A DNA stretch of 64,000 nucleotides from Zygnema cylindricum (GCA_037447655.1 JBBHKE010002777.1:20482-84481); one strand, 5' to 3'; positions 35,100-46,311 are shown, counted from the stretch's first letter. The notes: generated by a model from the letters alone, not told the origin. Program-made: numbers and translations.

Positions 35100-36635
35100 G
35101 GGGCCCCACCCTTTAGGGTGCCCATCTTCAATCGATCTGATTTCATCTATTTGGAAGCCATGATGAAAGGGTCTTTATGCGAAAAACAATAGTGGGGTAT
35201 TGTTAGTGGACAAATGAAACGTCCACCTCAAGGAACTCCACCAGGGTTTGGTGGAATCTGGTTTTCAAGAGGAGCATCTGCCGCAGCAGAGGAGGCAGAC
35301 GATGGGGACCCCAATGTGTGCGAAAATGGGAATGAGAAGGAGACACCTCTTACTCTTTTTGCCATGGCACCCAGAGCGACGGCCGTGAAGACCATGGAGA
35401 ACGATACCCAAATGTGGGAAGACACTAACATGGCTACCAAAAACTCCATTCTAAGACACCTCACTCAAGCTTTAGCAATCCCCCACCTTCACGCTTACAC
35501 GGCCGAGGAGTTGTGGGAGAGTTTGGTGGAGATCTATAGAGCATGTACTATGAGCTCCACTTCGCTGAGACAAAGTTGGGGAATTATAATTACAAAGGGG
35601 CAAAGATATTAGACTACTGTAACGATCTCTCTTGTTTGTATATGGAGATGGAGAATTCTGGGTGGATTGGTACAATGAAGATGAAAGTCAACACTCTCAT
35701 CTTGAAGTTACCCGACGAGTATGAAAACATAGTGTACCGAGTGCTGGAAATGACTGACTTCTCATGGAAATGAAACACAGTGGTCAAGATGATATTAGTA
35801 CAGAAGAACACAATTGATATTAGGAGAGGGGTAAAGAGCATTCAAGCTCTAGCAGCAAGAGCAAACCGGTGAGAGAAGGATCCAAAGAAACCGTACAAAG
35901 GAGAGAGAGATCGGTCTGGAGGACCGAGCCCCCCAAAGGATCTTTGTCACTTTTGCAAAAAACGGGGACACTTCATAGCGGTTTGTGTTAAGTTGTCGGA
36001 GCTGAGGCTCAAAGAGAACCGTGGAGGGAGTTCTTTTAGAGGAAAGAAAAAGACACTTGTGGTCACAAAGGTGAAAGGTGAGACCGAGGACGAGTCCTCC
36101 GATGAGGAGGATGGGGAGCTTCTTCTTGACGAGATTTTGGAGGAGAAGGAGATCCCTCGGAAACAAAAGTGAGCTCTTGGAGCGATTCGAGAAGCTCCAC
36201 AAAAAGAATGGATCAGTGAATCAGGTGCATCCATGCATATGTGTAGTGATAAGCATCACTTTACTAAGATAAGAAAGATCCCTACTGGAGAGATAGAGTA
36301 TAGGGATGGGAGTGTAGTTACCACAAATCTAGTGGGGTCGGTAGATCTGAAAGAATTAGTGGAGGGTAAGACTTCTATACTCACTTTCTTAGATGTACTC
36401 TATATTCCTGAGCTGAGTAAATATCTTATCTCTACGTTTGTGTTAGATGACAAAGAGTTTAATACCTTCACTAGAAAGGGAGTCTTTACAACTAAGTATG
36501 AGGATGAAGTCTATTTTACGGGAGATAAGGGTAACTAAAGAATGTTTAGGCTTAACCTGAGTAATGAAAAGAAGAATGCTTCTTATGTTGGTGTTCCAAA
36601 GTTGATGATTTGGCATAAGAGGTTGGGGCATGTGG
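35100..36635 (+). pseudogene. Copia-2 gag-protease-preintegrase fragment (+ strand)
   Basis: Gag begins beside the LTR in the frame RVPIFNRSDFIYLEAMM, but the start ATG and primer site are decayed (GCAGGGGCCCCACC). Further gag (LTQALAIPHLHAYTAEELWE), a CCHC knuckle (CHFCKKRGHFIAVC), the protease site and the start of the pre-integrase zinc site (MIWHKRLGHV) follow in changing frames. The protease triad reads ESGAS, so the catalytic Asp is Glu. It stops at 36635, where the minus-strand element begins. Confidence 0.85.
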
Positions 36636-37578
36636 TGAAACTCTGTGACCTCCATTGGTCCACAGAATGTCCAACTTATATGAAGCCTCTAGGAAAATAT
36701 TTGCACTTTTGAATTTGGCAATGAATAAGTGACACCCTGCACGCAAAAACTCTGACCCACTACACCCATGTGTAGCCTGGACTCCCCTGAGTGCGCAGCA
36801 AAAAGAATCACTGAATTTGCTCACCTGAGCATTAAGTTATGGCTGACCAAATTTGGTCTATAAACACAGGTGCACTCTGGGAGAGAGACTGAAAAACCAA
36901 AAATATTCTAAGTCCTAAGCTACCTCTCTAAACCTATTACTAAGTTACTCGACCAATCATATGATTGTAAAGTACAAAAAGGAACAAAAACCAGTGTACT
37001 TCTTGTACGGCCATAGTACGGCATGGCCGGTCCTTGACGCGTGTCAGTTCCGAAGCCGTAGTTGCTCCTCTCGTAATATCCGCTGTCCAACCATATATTG
37101 CCACGTGTCATCTGCCGACATCTTGTCCGGAAACCGCCAAACTTCTATTGCGGCATTCCGGCTCCCAAGTGAGTCTTCTATCACATCAGAACATTTGATT
37201 TCGTCCGTCGAAATTACATGCTGATTCGGATATTTCGTGCGTTCCGATTTTGTGCGAACCGGTATGTCGCGTAATTTGTTTAAAGGAAATATCCAGCGCC
37301 GTACGTCATTAGATATATATCGCGTCATATACGTGTATCATTCCTCAAATACCTATTGGATAAGGCGCACGGCTAGTCTGTACAGCGGTCATCCAGAGGA
37401 CGTTGGATCAATTCCCACAAGTGGTAGACTGTGTTTTGCAAAAACAATACTAATGATCTACTTGTCTCTTTAGCTGCTAGAGGCAGCCATGGCTGCCTGC
37501 AGGTCCTCAGTGACTACGACAAGTATGAAGGCTGCAGTAAGGTCATAAGAGAGACTACAAAAAACCTCTTTTTCAACA
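36636..37578 (-). repeat. Copia-2 LTR, class III, 3' LTR
   Basis: Minus strand TGTTGAAAAAGAGG...CACAGAGTTTCA. It contains an 18-bp perfect palindrome AGGCAGCCATGGCTGCCT (37481-37498) and the CAGTGACTACGACAAG block. Confidence 0.88.
37345..37425 (+). other. tRNA-Arg-like module in class III LTR
   Basis: TATTGGATAAGGCGCACGG resembles the D arm of plant tRNA-Arg (AATGGATAAGGCG). A B-box-like GGATCAATTCC lies at 37405-37415. No pairing acceptor stem was found. Antisense to the LTR; matched at 43873-43950. Confidence 0.6.
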
Positions 37579-37591
37579 CTCCCCTTATTTT

Positions 37592-39334
37592 CTAGTATAT
37601 CTTTTGCTTCAGTCCACGCTTCTCCCTACAAAATACCAATTTAGGAGAAGGAACCGGTTTCGTCATCATATCTGCTACCATCTCACCATCTGGTCTATAT
37701 TCCAAACTAATGATTTTATTCTCAACTTTCTCCCTAACAAAGCTCAAACGAATATCCATGTGTTTTGCTTTAAAATGATGCTTAGGGTTTGATGCAATTG
37801 CAATCGCAACTTGATTATCACAAAATATCTTTTGTACTCCATTCTTCATGCATCCTAATTCTTGAAGCAAAGATTTCACCCACATTTATTCTATCACTGC
37901 AAAACAAGAGGCCATATACTCAGCCTCCATAGTGGACTAAGCAATCACCTTTTGTTGCTTAAAGCTCCAACAACAAGCCCCATTCCCAACATACAACACA
38001 AACCCAGAAGTACACCTCCTCATCGGAGCATCCCCATAACTGGCATCACTCAAAGGAGTGATGTCAGTGTTATCCCCACCCAGATGCAACCACAAATCTC
38101 TCTTTTCTACCAAATACCGCATGACCCTTTTGGCCGCTTCCCAATCTTTTTTCCTAGGATCATTCAGACTCCTGCTTAATACTCCCAAAGCTGCAGCTAT
38201 ATCAGGACGAGTACAATTCATAAAGTAGATCAAACTACCGACAACTTGTCTGTACGGAATAGTTTGCATGAACTTGTTTTCCTCAAGTCCTAGGTCATTA
38301 TCCAAGATCAAGACTCCCTCCTCTGACCTCCGCTCATTTCCCTTCTTTAAGTCCATTGGAGTCGTACAACTATTTGTTTTTTCCATTTGAAATTTTTCAA
38401 GTATATTCCTTATTGCTTCCTTTTGAGTTAGTCCAATTGTTTTCTTTTCTCTATCCCTCTCCATGTGAATTCCCAAAATGTACTTTGCCTCCCCCAAATC
38501 TTTCATTTCAAATCTACTCTTTAGATCCATTTTCAATCTTTTAATTTACACCATTGATTTACTCAAAACAAGCAAATCATCAACATATATGACAATGAAA
38601 ATTATACCTTCCTCATCCTCAAATAAGTAGATGGAATGATCCGAACTGATTCGGATAAATCCCAAACTTGTCAAAAACCCGTCCAGCTTTTTGTTCAATT
38701 GGCGTGGAGCTTGCTTTAGTCCATAAAGGGACTTTATCAAACTGCACACCTTGCTTTCTTCTCCTTTCTCCACAAATCCTTCCGGTTGTCGCATGAAGAT
38801 CTCTTCTTTCAACTCTCCGTGTAAGAAAGCGGTTTTGATGTCAATCTGGTGCACTTCCATGTCTTCCGCTGCCACGAGACTTAGTAGAATCCGGACGGAG
38901 GGGAATATAACAACTAGAGCAAAAGTCTCCTTATAATCGATTCCCTCCTTCTGTGTGAACCCCTTTGCCACTAATCTAGCTTTGTATCGCTCGATAGTGT
39001 TATTTGGATTGACCTTCAACTTAAACACCCACTTGCACCCTATTGGTTTTCTATCCGGAGGACAATCCACCAACTCGCAAGTGTTTGCTTCCATAATGGA
39101 AGCCATCTCATCATTAATAGCCGTCACCCATCTACCACCTTTCGGACTATTAATTGCTTCTGAGTAAGTTTGGGGTTCGCTCAAATGTGATAGCTTAGTT
39201 ACCTTGTTGTTCATTTGTCTCTCTTGATGTCTCTTGCTGCTTCTCCTTCCTCCTTCAAATTCCGACGCTAGGATGGAGGGTAATCTCGGGTTCCTCCGAA
39301 CAACTTCACCTTCTCCCTTGTCCGTGGAGTCCAT
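37592..39334 (-). pseudogene. Copia-2 reverse transcriptase and RNase H (- element)
   Basis: Frame 39334-38546 carries the RT N-terminal part (GCKWVFKLKVNPN, ARLVAKGFTQKEGIDY, IKTAFLHGEL) through the catalytic YVDD (VIYVDDLLVLSK). 38536-37937 carries the rest of RT and RNase H (SDASYGDAPMRRCTSGF), and 37885-37592 the end (DNQVAIAIASNPKHH). It is broken by short frame interruptions near 38540 and 37930. The RNase H motif SDASYGD differs from the more usual DADWAGD of plant Copia elements. Confidence 0.88.
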
Positions 39335-40066
39335 CTCCGGTCGTTCATCGTCTATTTCCTATATTTCCTCGTTTTCTTCCTCGGTTTGAATCGGAAGTTG
39401 TGACTCCAAAAGAGGGTCACTCTCGGTCAATTTTTTCTCTTCCTCTGCATGGTCAGGCTGAACCGGAGTTCGGTTAGTAGAATCTGCATCTAACTCACTT
39501 TTGGATTCAATTCCAATTATGACCGGTTTAGTGTACTTAAAGGGATCTATGGATTTTCCTTCATCCATAGCTACCAAGTGTTTTACTAGAATTATGTCTT
39601 CTCTTCCGAAATCATAAACTCTATACCCTTTTACGTTTTCATCATACCCAAGCAAGTATCCCGACTTTCCTCTAGCATCTAACTTCCAATCAAATTTTTA
39701 TGTGTTTAAACTAAACACTTGACTTCCAAACATCTTTAAGTGTGATATGTTAGGTTTTCTTCCGGTCCATCTTTCATAAGGTGTTTGACCTTTTACAGAT
39801 GAGGTAAGGACTCTATTTCTGAGATAGTTAGCACAATTCATAGCTTCTGCCCAAAAACTTTTATTTATCTTTTTATCCGTCAATATACTACGGGCACTAT
39901 CTCTTAATGTCCGATTTAGTCTCTCGGCTACACCATTTTGTTCTGGGATCTTTGGGACAATCTTTTGGTGTTGAACCCCTTCCTCTTTCAAGTAATCCTC
40001 AAACTCTTTAGAAGTGAATTCCCCCCCATTATCACTTCTCACTCTCTTTATAGGTGTCTCATGAAG
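39335..40066 (-). pseudogene. Copia-2 integrase, C-terminal part
   Basis: Contains the second catalytic block (RVRSDNGGEFTSKEF), the third (PEQNGVAERLNRTLRD) and the GYDENVKGYRVYDF-type C-terminal region. A stop falls near 39697 between the frames 40042-39698 and 39655-39359. Its N-terminal half lies at 41240-41945, beyond the inserted solo LTR. Confidence 0.88.
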
Positions 40067-40071
40067 CTTTT

Positions 40072-41234
40072 TGAAACTCTGAGACCTCCATTGGCCCTCA
40101 GAGTATGCAGATCCGAAAGAACGCTAATCTAGATAGTGCCGACTCCAAGTTGATATAAACCCAAATGACTGACCCCTTTACAGTCAGAACCCCAATATAG
40201 ATTCACCCATGTGAAATAACACTTTCTGTGTGCTCAGTTTCACCACAGAATGCAAAGTTAGAATATGAGATTTAGACACATTCACCCACTTTGACTTTCC
40301 CTTAGAAATACCGCCACCCAGATAGACAAAAATTCTGACCGACTACAACCCCTGAGTCCGCAGCAAAAAGAATCACTGAAAATGGTGAAGTAAATTGATA
40401 GTTATGGCTTCCCAAAGTTAGTCATTTATACAAGGTGCTCTCTCAGAGAGAGGGTCCTATCTACCAAATTTTTCTAAGTCCTATCTCCCTCTAAAACTCT
40501 ATCTACTGAAGTATGGCACCAATCAAATTACTGTGTCGTATAGAAAAGTACAGGTGTCGGTGTACTTTCTGTACGGCCATCGCACGACATGGCCAAAATG
40601 TCGACACATGTCATCTCCAGATTCGTTCACGTAATCCTCGGAGATGCCGCGATCCAATGTCATTTTGCCACGTGTCATCCTATGTGGCGATGACCACAAA
40701 CCGGCGAAATTTTCTTCCGCGATCTCGGCATCCTTTTCGGCCGTCCGATCAAAACAAGTTTTCGATCGTAGCCGTCATAAATACATGCGCTGTATTTCTT
40801 TCGTGTTCGAAACAAATGTCGGTATCCGTTTCAAATACATTAAACCGTACTCCGTACTATCTATAGCTGTATATATGCACTACGTATATATTTCCAGTTA
40901 AATGATAAATTATACGTGTAACTAATTAAATAATTATCAAACCTTATATGTTTTAATACCAGCGCTAGACTAAACGGTTAATGCTATAGGCTATGTTTGA
41001 TTGACAGACGGCAGGTACCAGGATCAATTCCTGGGTCCGTCAACTAACTTTTGGTAAGTCTACCTAATTTACCCCATGTCTCCTCTAGAGAGCTTAGGCA
41101 GCCATGGCTCTAGCTCCCTATCCAGCCTTCAGTGACTACAACAAGTGTGAGGGCTTAGAGAGGGGAGTTAGAGGCAGACTGCCTCTGCCTTTTTCTATCC
41201 TATTACAGACATAGAAAATACACAAATTTCCACA
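40072..41234 (-). mobile_element. Solo LTR, Copia family 2 class II, with 5-bp TSD CTTTT
   Basis: Minus strand TGTGGAAATTTG...CTCAGAGTTTCA. CTTTT flanks it at 40067-40071 and 41235-41239. TATA box (minus strand TTGTATAAATGAC) at about 40421-40433. It interrupts the integrase of the host element: keeping one copy of the duplication, the frame on both sides is continuous, so the host integrase was still open at this site when the LTR element inserted. Confidence 0.93.
40962..41042 (+). other. tRNA-like module in class II LTR
   Basis: CTAGACTAAACGGTTAATGC is D-arm-like. The T-arm CCAGGATCAATTCCTGG has a perfect 5-bp stem, with B box GGATCAATTCC at 41021-41031. The acceptor stem is not closed. 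Antisense to the LTR. Confidence 0.6.
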
Positions 41235-41239
41235 CTTTT

Positions 41240-42000
41240 CACTCCATGATGTATATTCCTTAAAATCAGCCGAGGCTTCAGATTTGTTTTTCAAGAAATA
41301 TACTCTAGAGTATCTAGACCAATCATCAGTGATAGTAAGCATAAATCTTTTTCCTCTTACTGATGGCACTTTGGCGGGTCCCCATATGTCAATGTGAACC
41401 AAATCTAAATCTTTTTTACCTTTATATGTTGCGGCTTTTGGAAAAGGCAACCTGTGAGCTTTTCCATGAGCACACCCACTACAATCATCCAAAGTCTCAT
41501 TATCTCCAAAATGTATGCCCTTAACTACACCCATTTTCTTCATTTCTTTTAATCTGTCTAGATGCACATGTCCCAATCTTTTATGCCACATCATCAAATC
41601 ATCACTTACACCAGCATAGTAAACTCCCGTCTTTCCATTACTCAAATTCAGCCTTAACATTCTTTGGCTACCCTTTTCAGATGTGAAGTAAACTTCATTC
41701 TCATAGCTAGCAACAAAGACTCCTTTCTTAGCACTAGTCTCAAAACCCTTATCATCTAAGACCGACGTAGAGATAAGATTCTTGTTCAACTCTGGGATAA
41801 AAAGAACATCAGAGAAAGTGACTATGGATTCCTTTACATCAACCAAGACTCTCAAATCCACAGATCCCACTAAATTAGTGGTGACTATTCTCCCATCCCT
41901 ATACTCTATCTCTACAGTAGGGATCTTTCTCATTTTGGTAAACAATGGTTTTTCTCTTCACATATGCATAGAGGCTCCTGAATCAATAATCCATCCTTTT
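41240..42000 (-). pseudogene. Copia-2 protease, zinc site and integrase N-terminal part
   Basis: Protease site IIDSGASMHM is followed by a stop/frameshift near 41955. The long frame 41945-41240 then carries the pre-integrase zinc finger (MWHKRLGHVHLDRL, CSGCAHGK) and the first catalytic Asp (VHIDIWGPAKVPS). The frame is interrupted at 41235 by the solo LTR. Confidence 0.88.
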
Positions 42001-43140
42001 TTGAAGATCTTCTCTTACTCCACCGAAATATCAATTTTGCCTCCTTGGAATCTTCGGCTCACCTTTCACCTTCAGCTCCTCGTTGAGGAGGAGTTCTCCA
42101 TCATCCTCATCGGAGTCCTCTCCGATGACTTGTGTTGCCACAAATGCCTTCTTTTTCTTTGCGGCTGGTTTTCCGAGCTGTTCCTCCTTCAATCTCAATT
42201 ATGTCAGTTTAGTACACTCCGCCATGTAATGTCCCGACTTCTTACAAAAGTGACAAAGCCCCTTCGGAGGCCTCGATCTAAATCCTTCTGATTGATTTCC
42301 TCTTCCCCCTCCACCAAAGTTTCCGTAAGGTTTCTTGGAATCTTTATCTCCCCAATTAGTTCCAGCAGCCAATGTTTGAACACTCTTTCCTCCTCTCCGA
42401 ATCTTAATTGTGTTTTCCCGCACCAAAATCATTCCCACAACAGAGTTCTAGATCCATCGATGATCTGGCAAGTCCTGACCCTGTTAACAATGTTTTCAAA
42501 ATCAACTGGGAGTTTCATCAACAAAGTATTCACCTTCTCTTTCTCGGTCTCCCTCTTCCCTGCACTCTCTAACTCTATAAATAACCTGGCCAAGTAATTA
42601 CAAAAATCTAACATCTTTCCCCCTTTGTACCCATAAGCCTGTACCTACTGATCTGCCAGCTTCTGCTGTTGAATCGTACCACTCTTGTAAATGTTGACAA
42701 GAGCCTCCCACAACTCGTCCGCCCTATCCATATGAAGATGAGGTGTAGCCACTGCCTGGGTGAGACGCCAGAGAATAAAATGAGTCGCCACGGTATTGTT
42801 GAAATCCCAGATCTCACTATCTATAGCCTCGGTTTTCTGAACACCTGCTGCCAAAACCGATCCAGTAGGCATCGGTGTAAGTTTTTCTTTCCCCTTCTCC
42901 TTCCCTATGTCCGACACGATGCTCTCTCCAACATCCTCTTCCACCTCTGCCCCCGCAGATCCCCGTGTGAACCGAGATCCTCCAAACCTTAGTGGAACTC
43001 CCAAATTTGAGGATGGCCGACGCACACGACCACTCACAATGCCCCATAGCCGTTTTTCAACTAGTGCACCTCTTATCATGGTTTCCCAATAAATGAACCC
43101 TGTTCCATTAAAAATGGGCACCCTAGAGGGTGGGCCCATA
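42001..43140 (-). pseudogene. Copia-2 gag (- element)
   Basis: Gag begins at an ATG inside the primer-binding site (minus strand, 43139-43137) and reads GPPSRVPIFNGTGFIYWETM, the usual gag N-terminal motif. The first frame stops at 42645. Later gag (LLMKLPVDFENIVNRV) and a CCHC knuckle (CHFCKKSGHYMAEC, near 42215-42260) follow in shifted frames. Confidence 0.85.
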
Positions 43141-43144
43141 ACCC
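43129..43144 (-). promoter_or_regulatory. Half-tRNA primer-binding site (initiator tRNA-Met anticodon arm)
   Basis: The plus strand reads GGTGGGCCCATAACCC, identical to the anticodon-arm sequence of plant initiator tRNA-Met as I know it. The minus-strand element therefore has the 16-base complement next to its 5' LTR. Priming by an internally cleaved initiator tRNA is known for Drosophila copia. The ATG in the site is the complement of the CAU anticodon. Confidence 0.8.
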
Positions 43145-44111
43145 GTAATTCTGTGACTTCCATTGGTACAGAGAATGTCCAGCTTATGTGAAGCCTCTGG
43201 GATAGTATATGCACTTTTGACTTTGACAATGAATAAATCCCACCCTGGGACGCAAAAACTCTGACCAACTACACCCCTGTGTAGCCTAGACTCCCCTGAG
43301 TCCGTAGCAAAAAGAATCGCTGAATTTGCTCACCTGGGCATTAAGTTATGGCTGACCAAAGTTGGTCCATAAATACAGGTGCTCTCTGGGAGAGAGGCTG
43401 AAAAACCGAAAAATATTCTAAGTCCTAAGCTACCTCTCTAAACCTATCTTTAAGGTACAGGACCAATCATATTACTGTAAAGTACAAGAAGGTACAAGTA
43501 CTTCTGTACTTCTTGTACGGCCATAGTACGGAATGGCCGGTCCGCTGACGCGTGTCAGTTCCGGAGCCGTAATTGCTCCTCCCGTAATGTCCGTTGTCCA
43601 ACCATATGTTGCCACATGTCATCCGCCGACATCTGCTCCGCAAACCGCCAAATGACTATTCCGGTATTCCGGCCCCACTGTGAGTCGTTCGATCTAGACA
43701 TTTTAATTTCGTCCGTCGAAATTAAATGTTAATTCGTAATTTTCGTGCAGTCCCGATTTCGTGCGACGCGGTATGTTTCCATGCATAAATAGTTCCGTAA
43801 CTTGTTAAATAAAATGTTCGGCGCTGTACAGTTTTAATTCATTATCGCGCCATATACATATATCGAATCTTCAAGGCTTATTGGATAAGGCGTACGGTTG
43901 GTCCGTACGGCTATCATCCAGAGGTCACTGGATCAATTCTCACAAGGTGCAGTAATATATTTTGCAAAGAAAAACTGCGCCGAATGATCTGTCTGTCTCC
44001 TTTAGCTGCAGCAGGCAACCATGGCTTTATACAGGTCCTCAGTGACTACGACAAGTATGAGGGCTGCAGTAAGTCCATAAGAAAGACTACAAAATACCTC
44101 ATTTTTCAACA
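43144..44111 (-). repeat. Copia-2 LTR, class III, 5' LTR
   Basis: Minus strand TGTTGAAAAATGAGG...CACAGAATTACG. The terminal CA is changed to CG. Similar throughout to 36636-37578. Confidence 0.87.
43873..43950 (+). other. tRNA-Arg-like module in class III LTR (second copy)
   Basis: TTATTGGATAAGGCGTACGG, with GGATCAATTCT (B-box-like) at 43930-43940. Antisense to the LTR. Confidence 0.58.
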
Positions 44112-45257
44112 GAAACATGCGCCTTGACAGTGGAACAAGAAGCTCGATGAGTTTCTTACAGATTTAGGATATATTCGTATCAGCTCAGATCACTCAATTT
44201 TTTTGTTTCAAGACAAGGAAGGAATTATTTTTATTGCAATTTATGTTGATGATTTGCTTGTTTTAAGTAAATCTATGGATAAAATAAATAAGTTGAAAAA
44301 TGATCTAAAAGGAAGATTTGAAATGAAAGATATGGGAGAACCAAGGTATATTTTGGGAATTCAGGTAGAGAGAGACAGAGATAGAAAGATAATAAGATTA
44401 ACTCAAAAAGAGGCTATTGGAAACATGTTAGAAAAATTCAAAATGGACAAGGCTAACAGTTGTACCACTCATATGGAAATAAAGAAGGGAAGTGAAGGGA
44501 GTGTGGAAGAGGAAGTTATAATCTTGGATGATGAGGTAGGCCCGGAAGAGAAAAGATTTATGCAGACCATCCCTTATAGACAAGTAGTGGGTAGCTTAAT
44601 ATATTTCATGTATTGTACCCGTCCGGACATAGCCACAGCTCTAAGAGCTGTAGGAGTACTAAGTAGGAGTCTGAATGCTCCCACTAAGGAAGATTCGGAG
44701 GCACCTAAAACAATCCTTAGATTTCTCATAGGGACTAGAGATCTATGGTTGCATTTGGCGGGAACAATACTGACATCACCACTTGGAGTGATGCTAGCTA
44801 TGGGGATGCTCCTATGAGGAGATGCACGTCTGGATATGTATTGTATGTGGGTAATGGGGCTTGCTGCTGGAGTAGCAAGCAGCAAAAGGTCATTGCTCAG
44901 TCCACCATGGAGGCTGAGTACATGGCCTCTTGCTCTGCTGTAAAAGAATTAATGTGGGTCAAGTCTTTGCTTGGTGAGCTTGGTCACCTTAAGAGTGGTG
45001 TGCATAAATTTTTTTGTGATAATCAGACAGCGATCCCTATTGCTGCAAATGATAAACATCATTTTAAAGTCAAACACATAGACATTAGACTCAGTTTTTT
45101 TTTTTGAAGGTAGAAAACAAAACAATCTGTTTAGAGTACAAACCAGACAGCGAGATGGTAGCATATATGATGACCAAACCTGTACCTTCCCCTAAGTTAA
45201 TTTTATGTCGGGAGAAGTGTGGTCTGAAATTATAAAGTGACTAAAAAATAAGGGGAG
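44112..45257 (+). pseudogene. Copia-2 RT and RNase H fragment (+ strand)
   Basis: Starts abruptly inside RT next to the minus-strand LTR (APxQWNKKLDEF, with a TGA at the x). It continues through AIYVDDLLVLSK and RNase H in two frames (44203-44817, 44745-45107), ending at the purine tract AAATAAGGGGAG. The integrase and first half of RT are absent between here and 36635, so about 2 kb of the + strand element is missing. Confidence 0.87.
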
Positions 45258-46311
45258 TGTAGAAATTAATGGTTATTTGTTAAATATTTTCTAAGTCTAA
45301 AGTGAAAGGCAAAAAAGAAGCCTAGGTAGTCTACTTCTAACTCCTCTCTTCAACTCCCACACTTGTCGCAGTCACTGAAAGTTGAAGAGGAAGCTAGAGC
45401 CATGGCTGCATATGTTGCTTATAGAGATAGAGAGACAAATGGTAGATTTTGGTAGATTTACCAAAATATACCTGACGGACCCAGGATTTGATCGTGGGTA
45501 CCAACCATCCGTCAATTCTAAGTAGCCGGTAGCTTTATCTTATAGTCTAGTATCGATGCTAAGACATATGGGTTTGACAAATATTTAAACTGTTACGCGT
45601 GAACAAATTCATTTAACTGTAACTATAGACGTCGCGCATGGATACAGTTTTGTAAAATTACGGAGTACAATAGGAATACGCAATGGATATCGCGCATTTT
45701 GTTTCAACAACGAAACAAATATCGTGTAACAATTTATGACGGCTACGATTAAAAACCGGTTTGATCGGACGGCCGAATAGGACGCCGAGATCGCGGAATA
45801 GGATTTTGGCGGTTTTTGGTCACTGCCACATCGATCGACACGTGGCACGACAATATTGGGTTACGGCATCTCCGAACATTTCAGGAACGAAACCAGATAT
45901 GACATGTGTCGGTTAGTTGGCTATGACGTACAATGGTCGTACAAAAAGTACACCGCCACCTGTACCTTTCTGTACGATACAATATTTTGATTAGTGTCGT
46001 AATTTAGTAGATAGTGTTTTAGAGAGAGATAGGACTTAGAAAAATTTGGAAGATAGGACCCTCTCTCCAAGAGAGCCTCTGTACAAAAGGTAAAATTTAA
46101 CCCTCCATAAATTACTACTCAGCGGAGCAAATTCATAGATTTTTTTTGCTATCGACTCAGGGGAGTCTTGTCTTCACAGGGTGAAGGTGGTCAGAGTTTT
46201 TGTCTGCCAAGGTGGGAGTTACTCTTGCTGAAACACAAAGGGGTCAGGGTTATCCTAGAGGCTTCTTGCAAGCTGTCTTTTTTGAGGACCTATGGAGGTC
46301 TCAGGGTTGCA
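45258..46311 (+). repeat. Copia-2 LTR, class II, 3' LTR of the + strand element
   Basis: TGTAGAAATTAATGG...CTCAGGGTTGCA. It resembles the solo LTR at 40072-41234 and not the class I LTR at the other end of the element. Confidence 0.86.
45470..45560 (-). other. tRNA-like module in class II LTR (second copy)
   Basis: The minus strand has GATACTAGACTATAAG, then CGATCAAATCCTGGGTCC (B-box-like, more decayed than at 41021). Antisense to the LTR. Confidence 0.5.

Larger units (their letters stand above)
36636..44111 (-). mobile_element. Copia family 2 element, full length but interrupted
   Basis: A minus-strand element with LTRs 43144-44111 (5') and 36636-37578 (3') and an internal region between. 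Order: primer site, gag, CCHC knuckle, protease, pre-integrase zinc site, integrase, RT, RNase H, purine tract AAAATAAGGGGAG. A solo LTR with target duplication splits the integrase. The two LTRs differ at roughly one base in ten by eye, so the insertion is old or the LTRs were exchanged. No flanking duplication (TGTGG against GAAAC). Confidence 0.9.

Noticed and set aside
44112-44116. GAAAC as the target duplication of the minus-strand Copia-2 element
   Set aside because: The other GAAAC (36637-36641) is inside the LTR end, as shown by the solo LTR at 40072 whose CTTTT duplication fixes the LTR border at TGAAAC.
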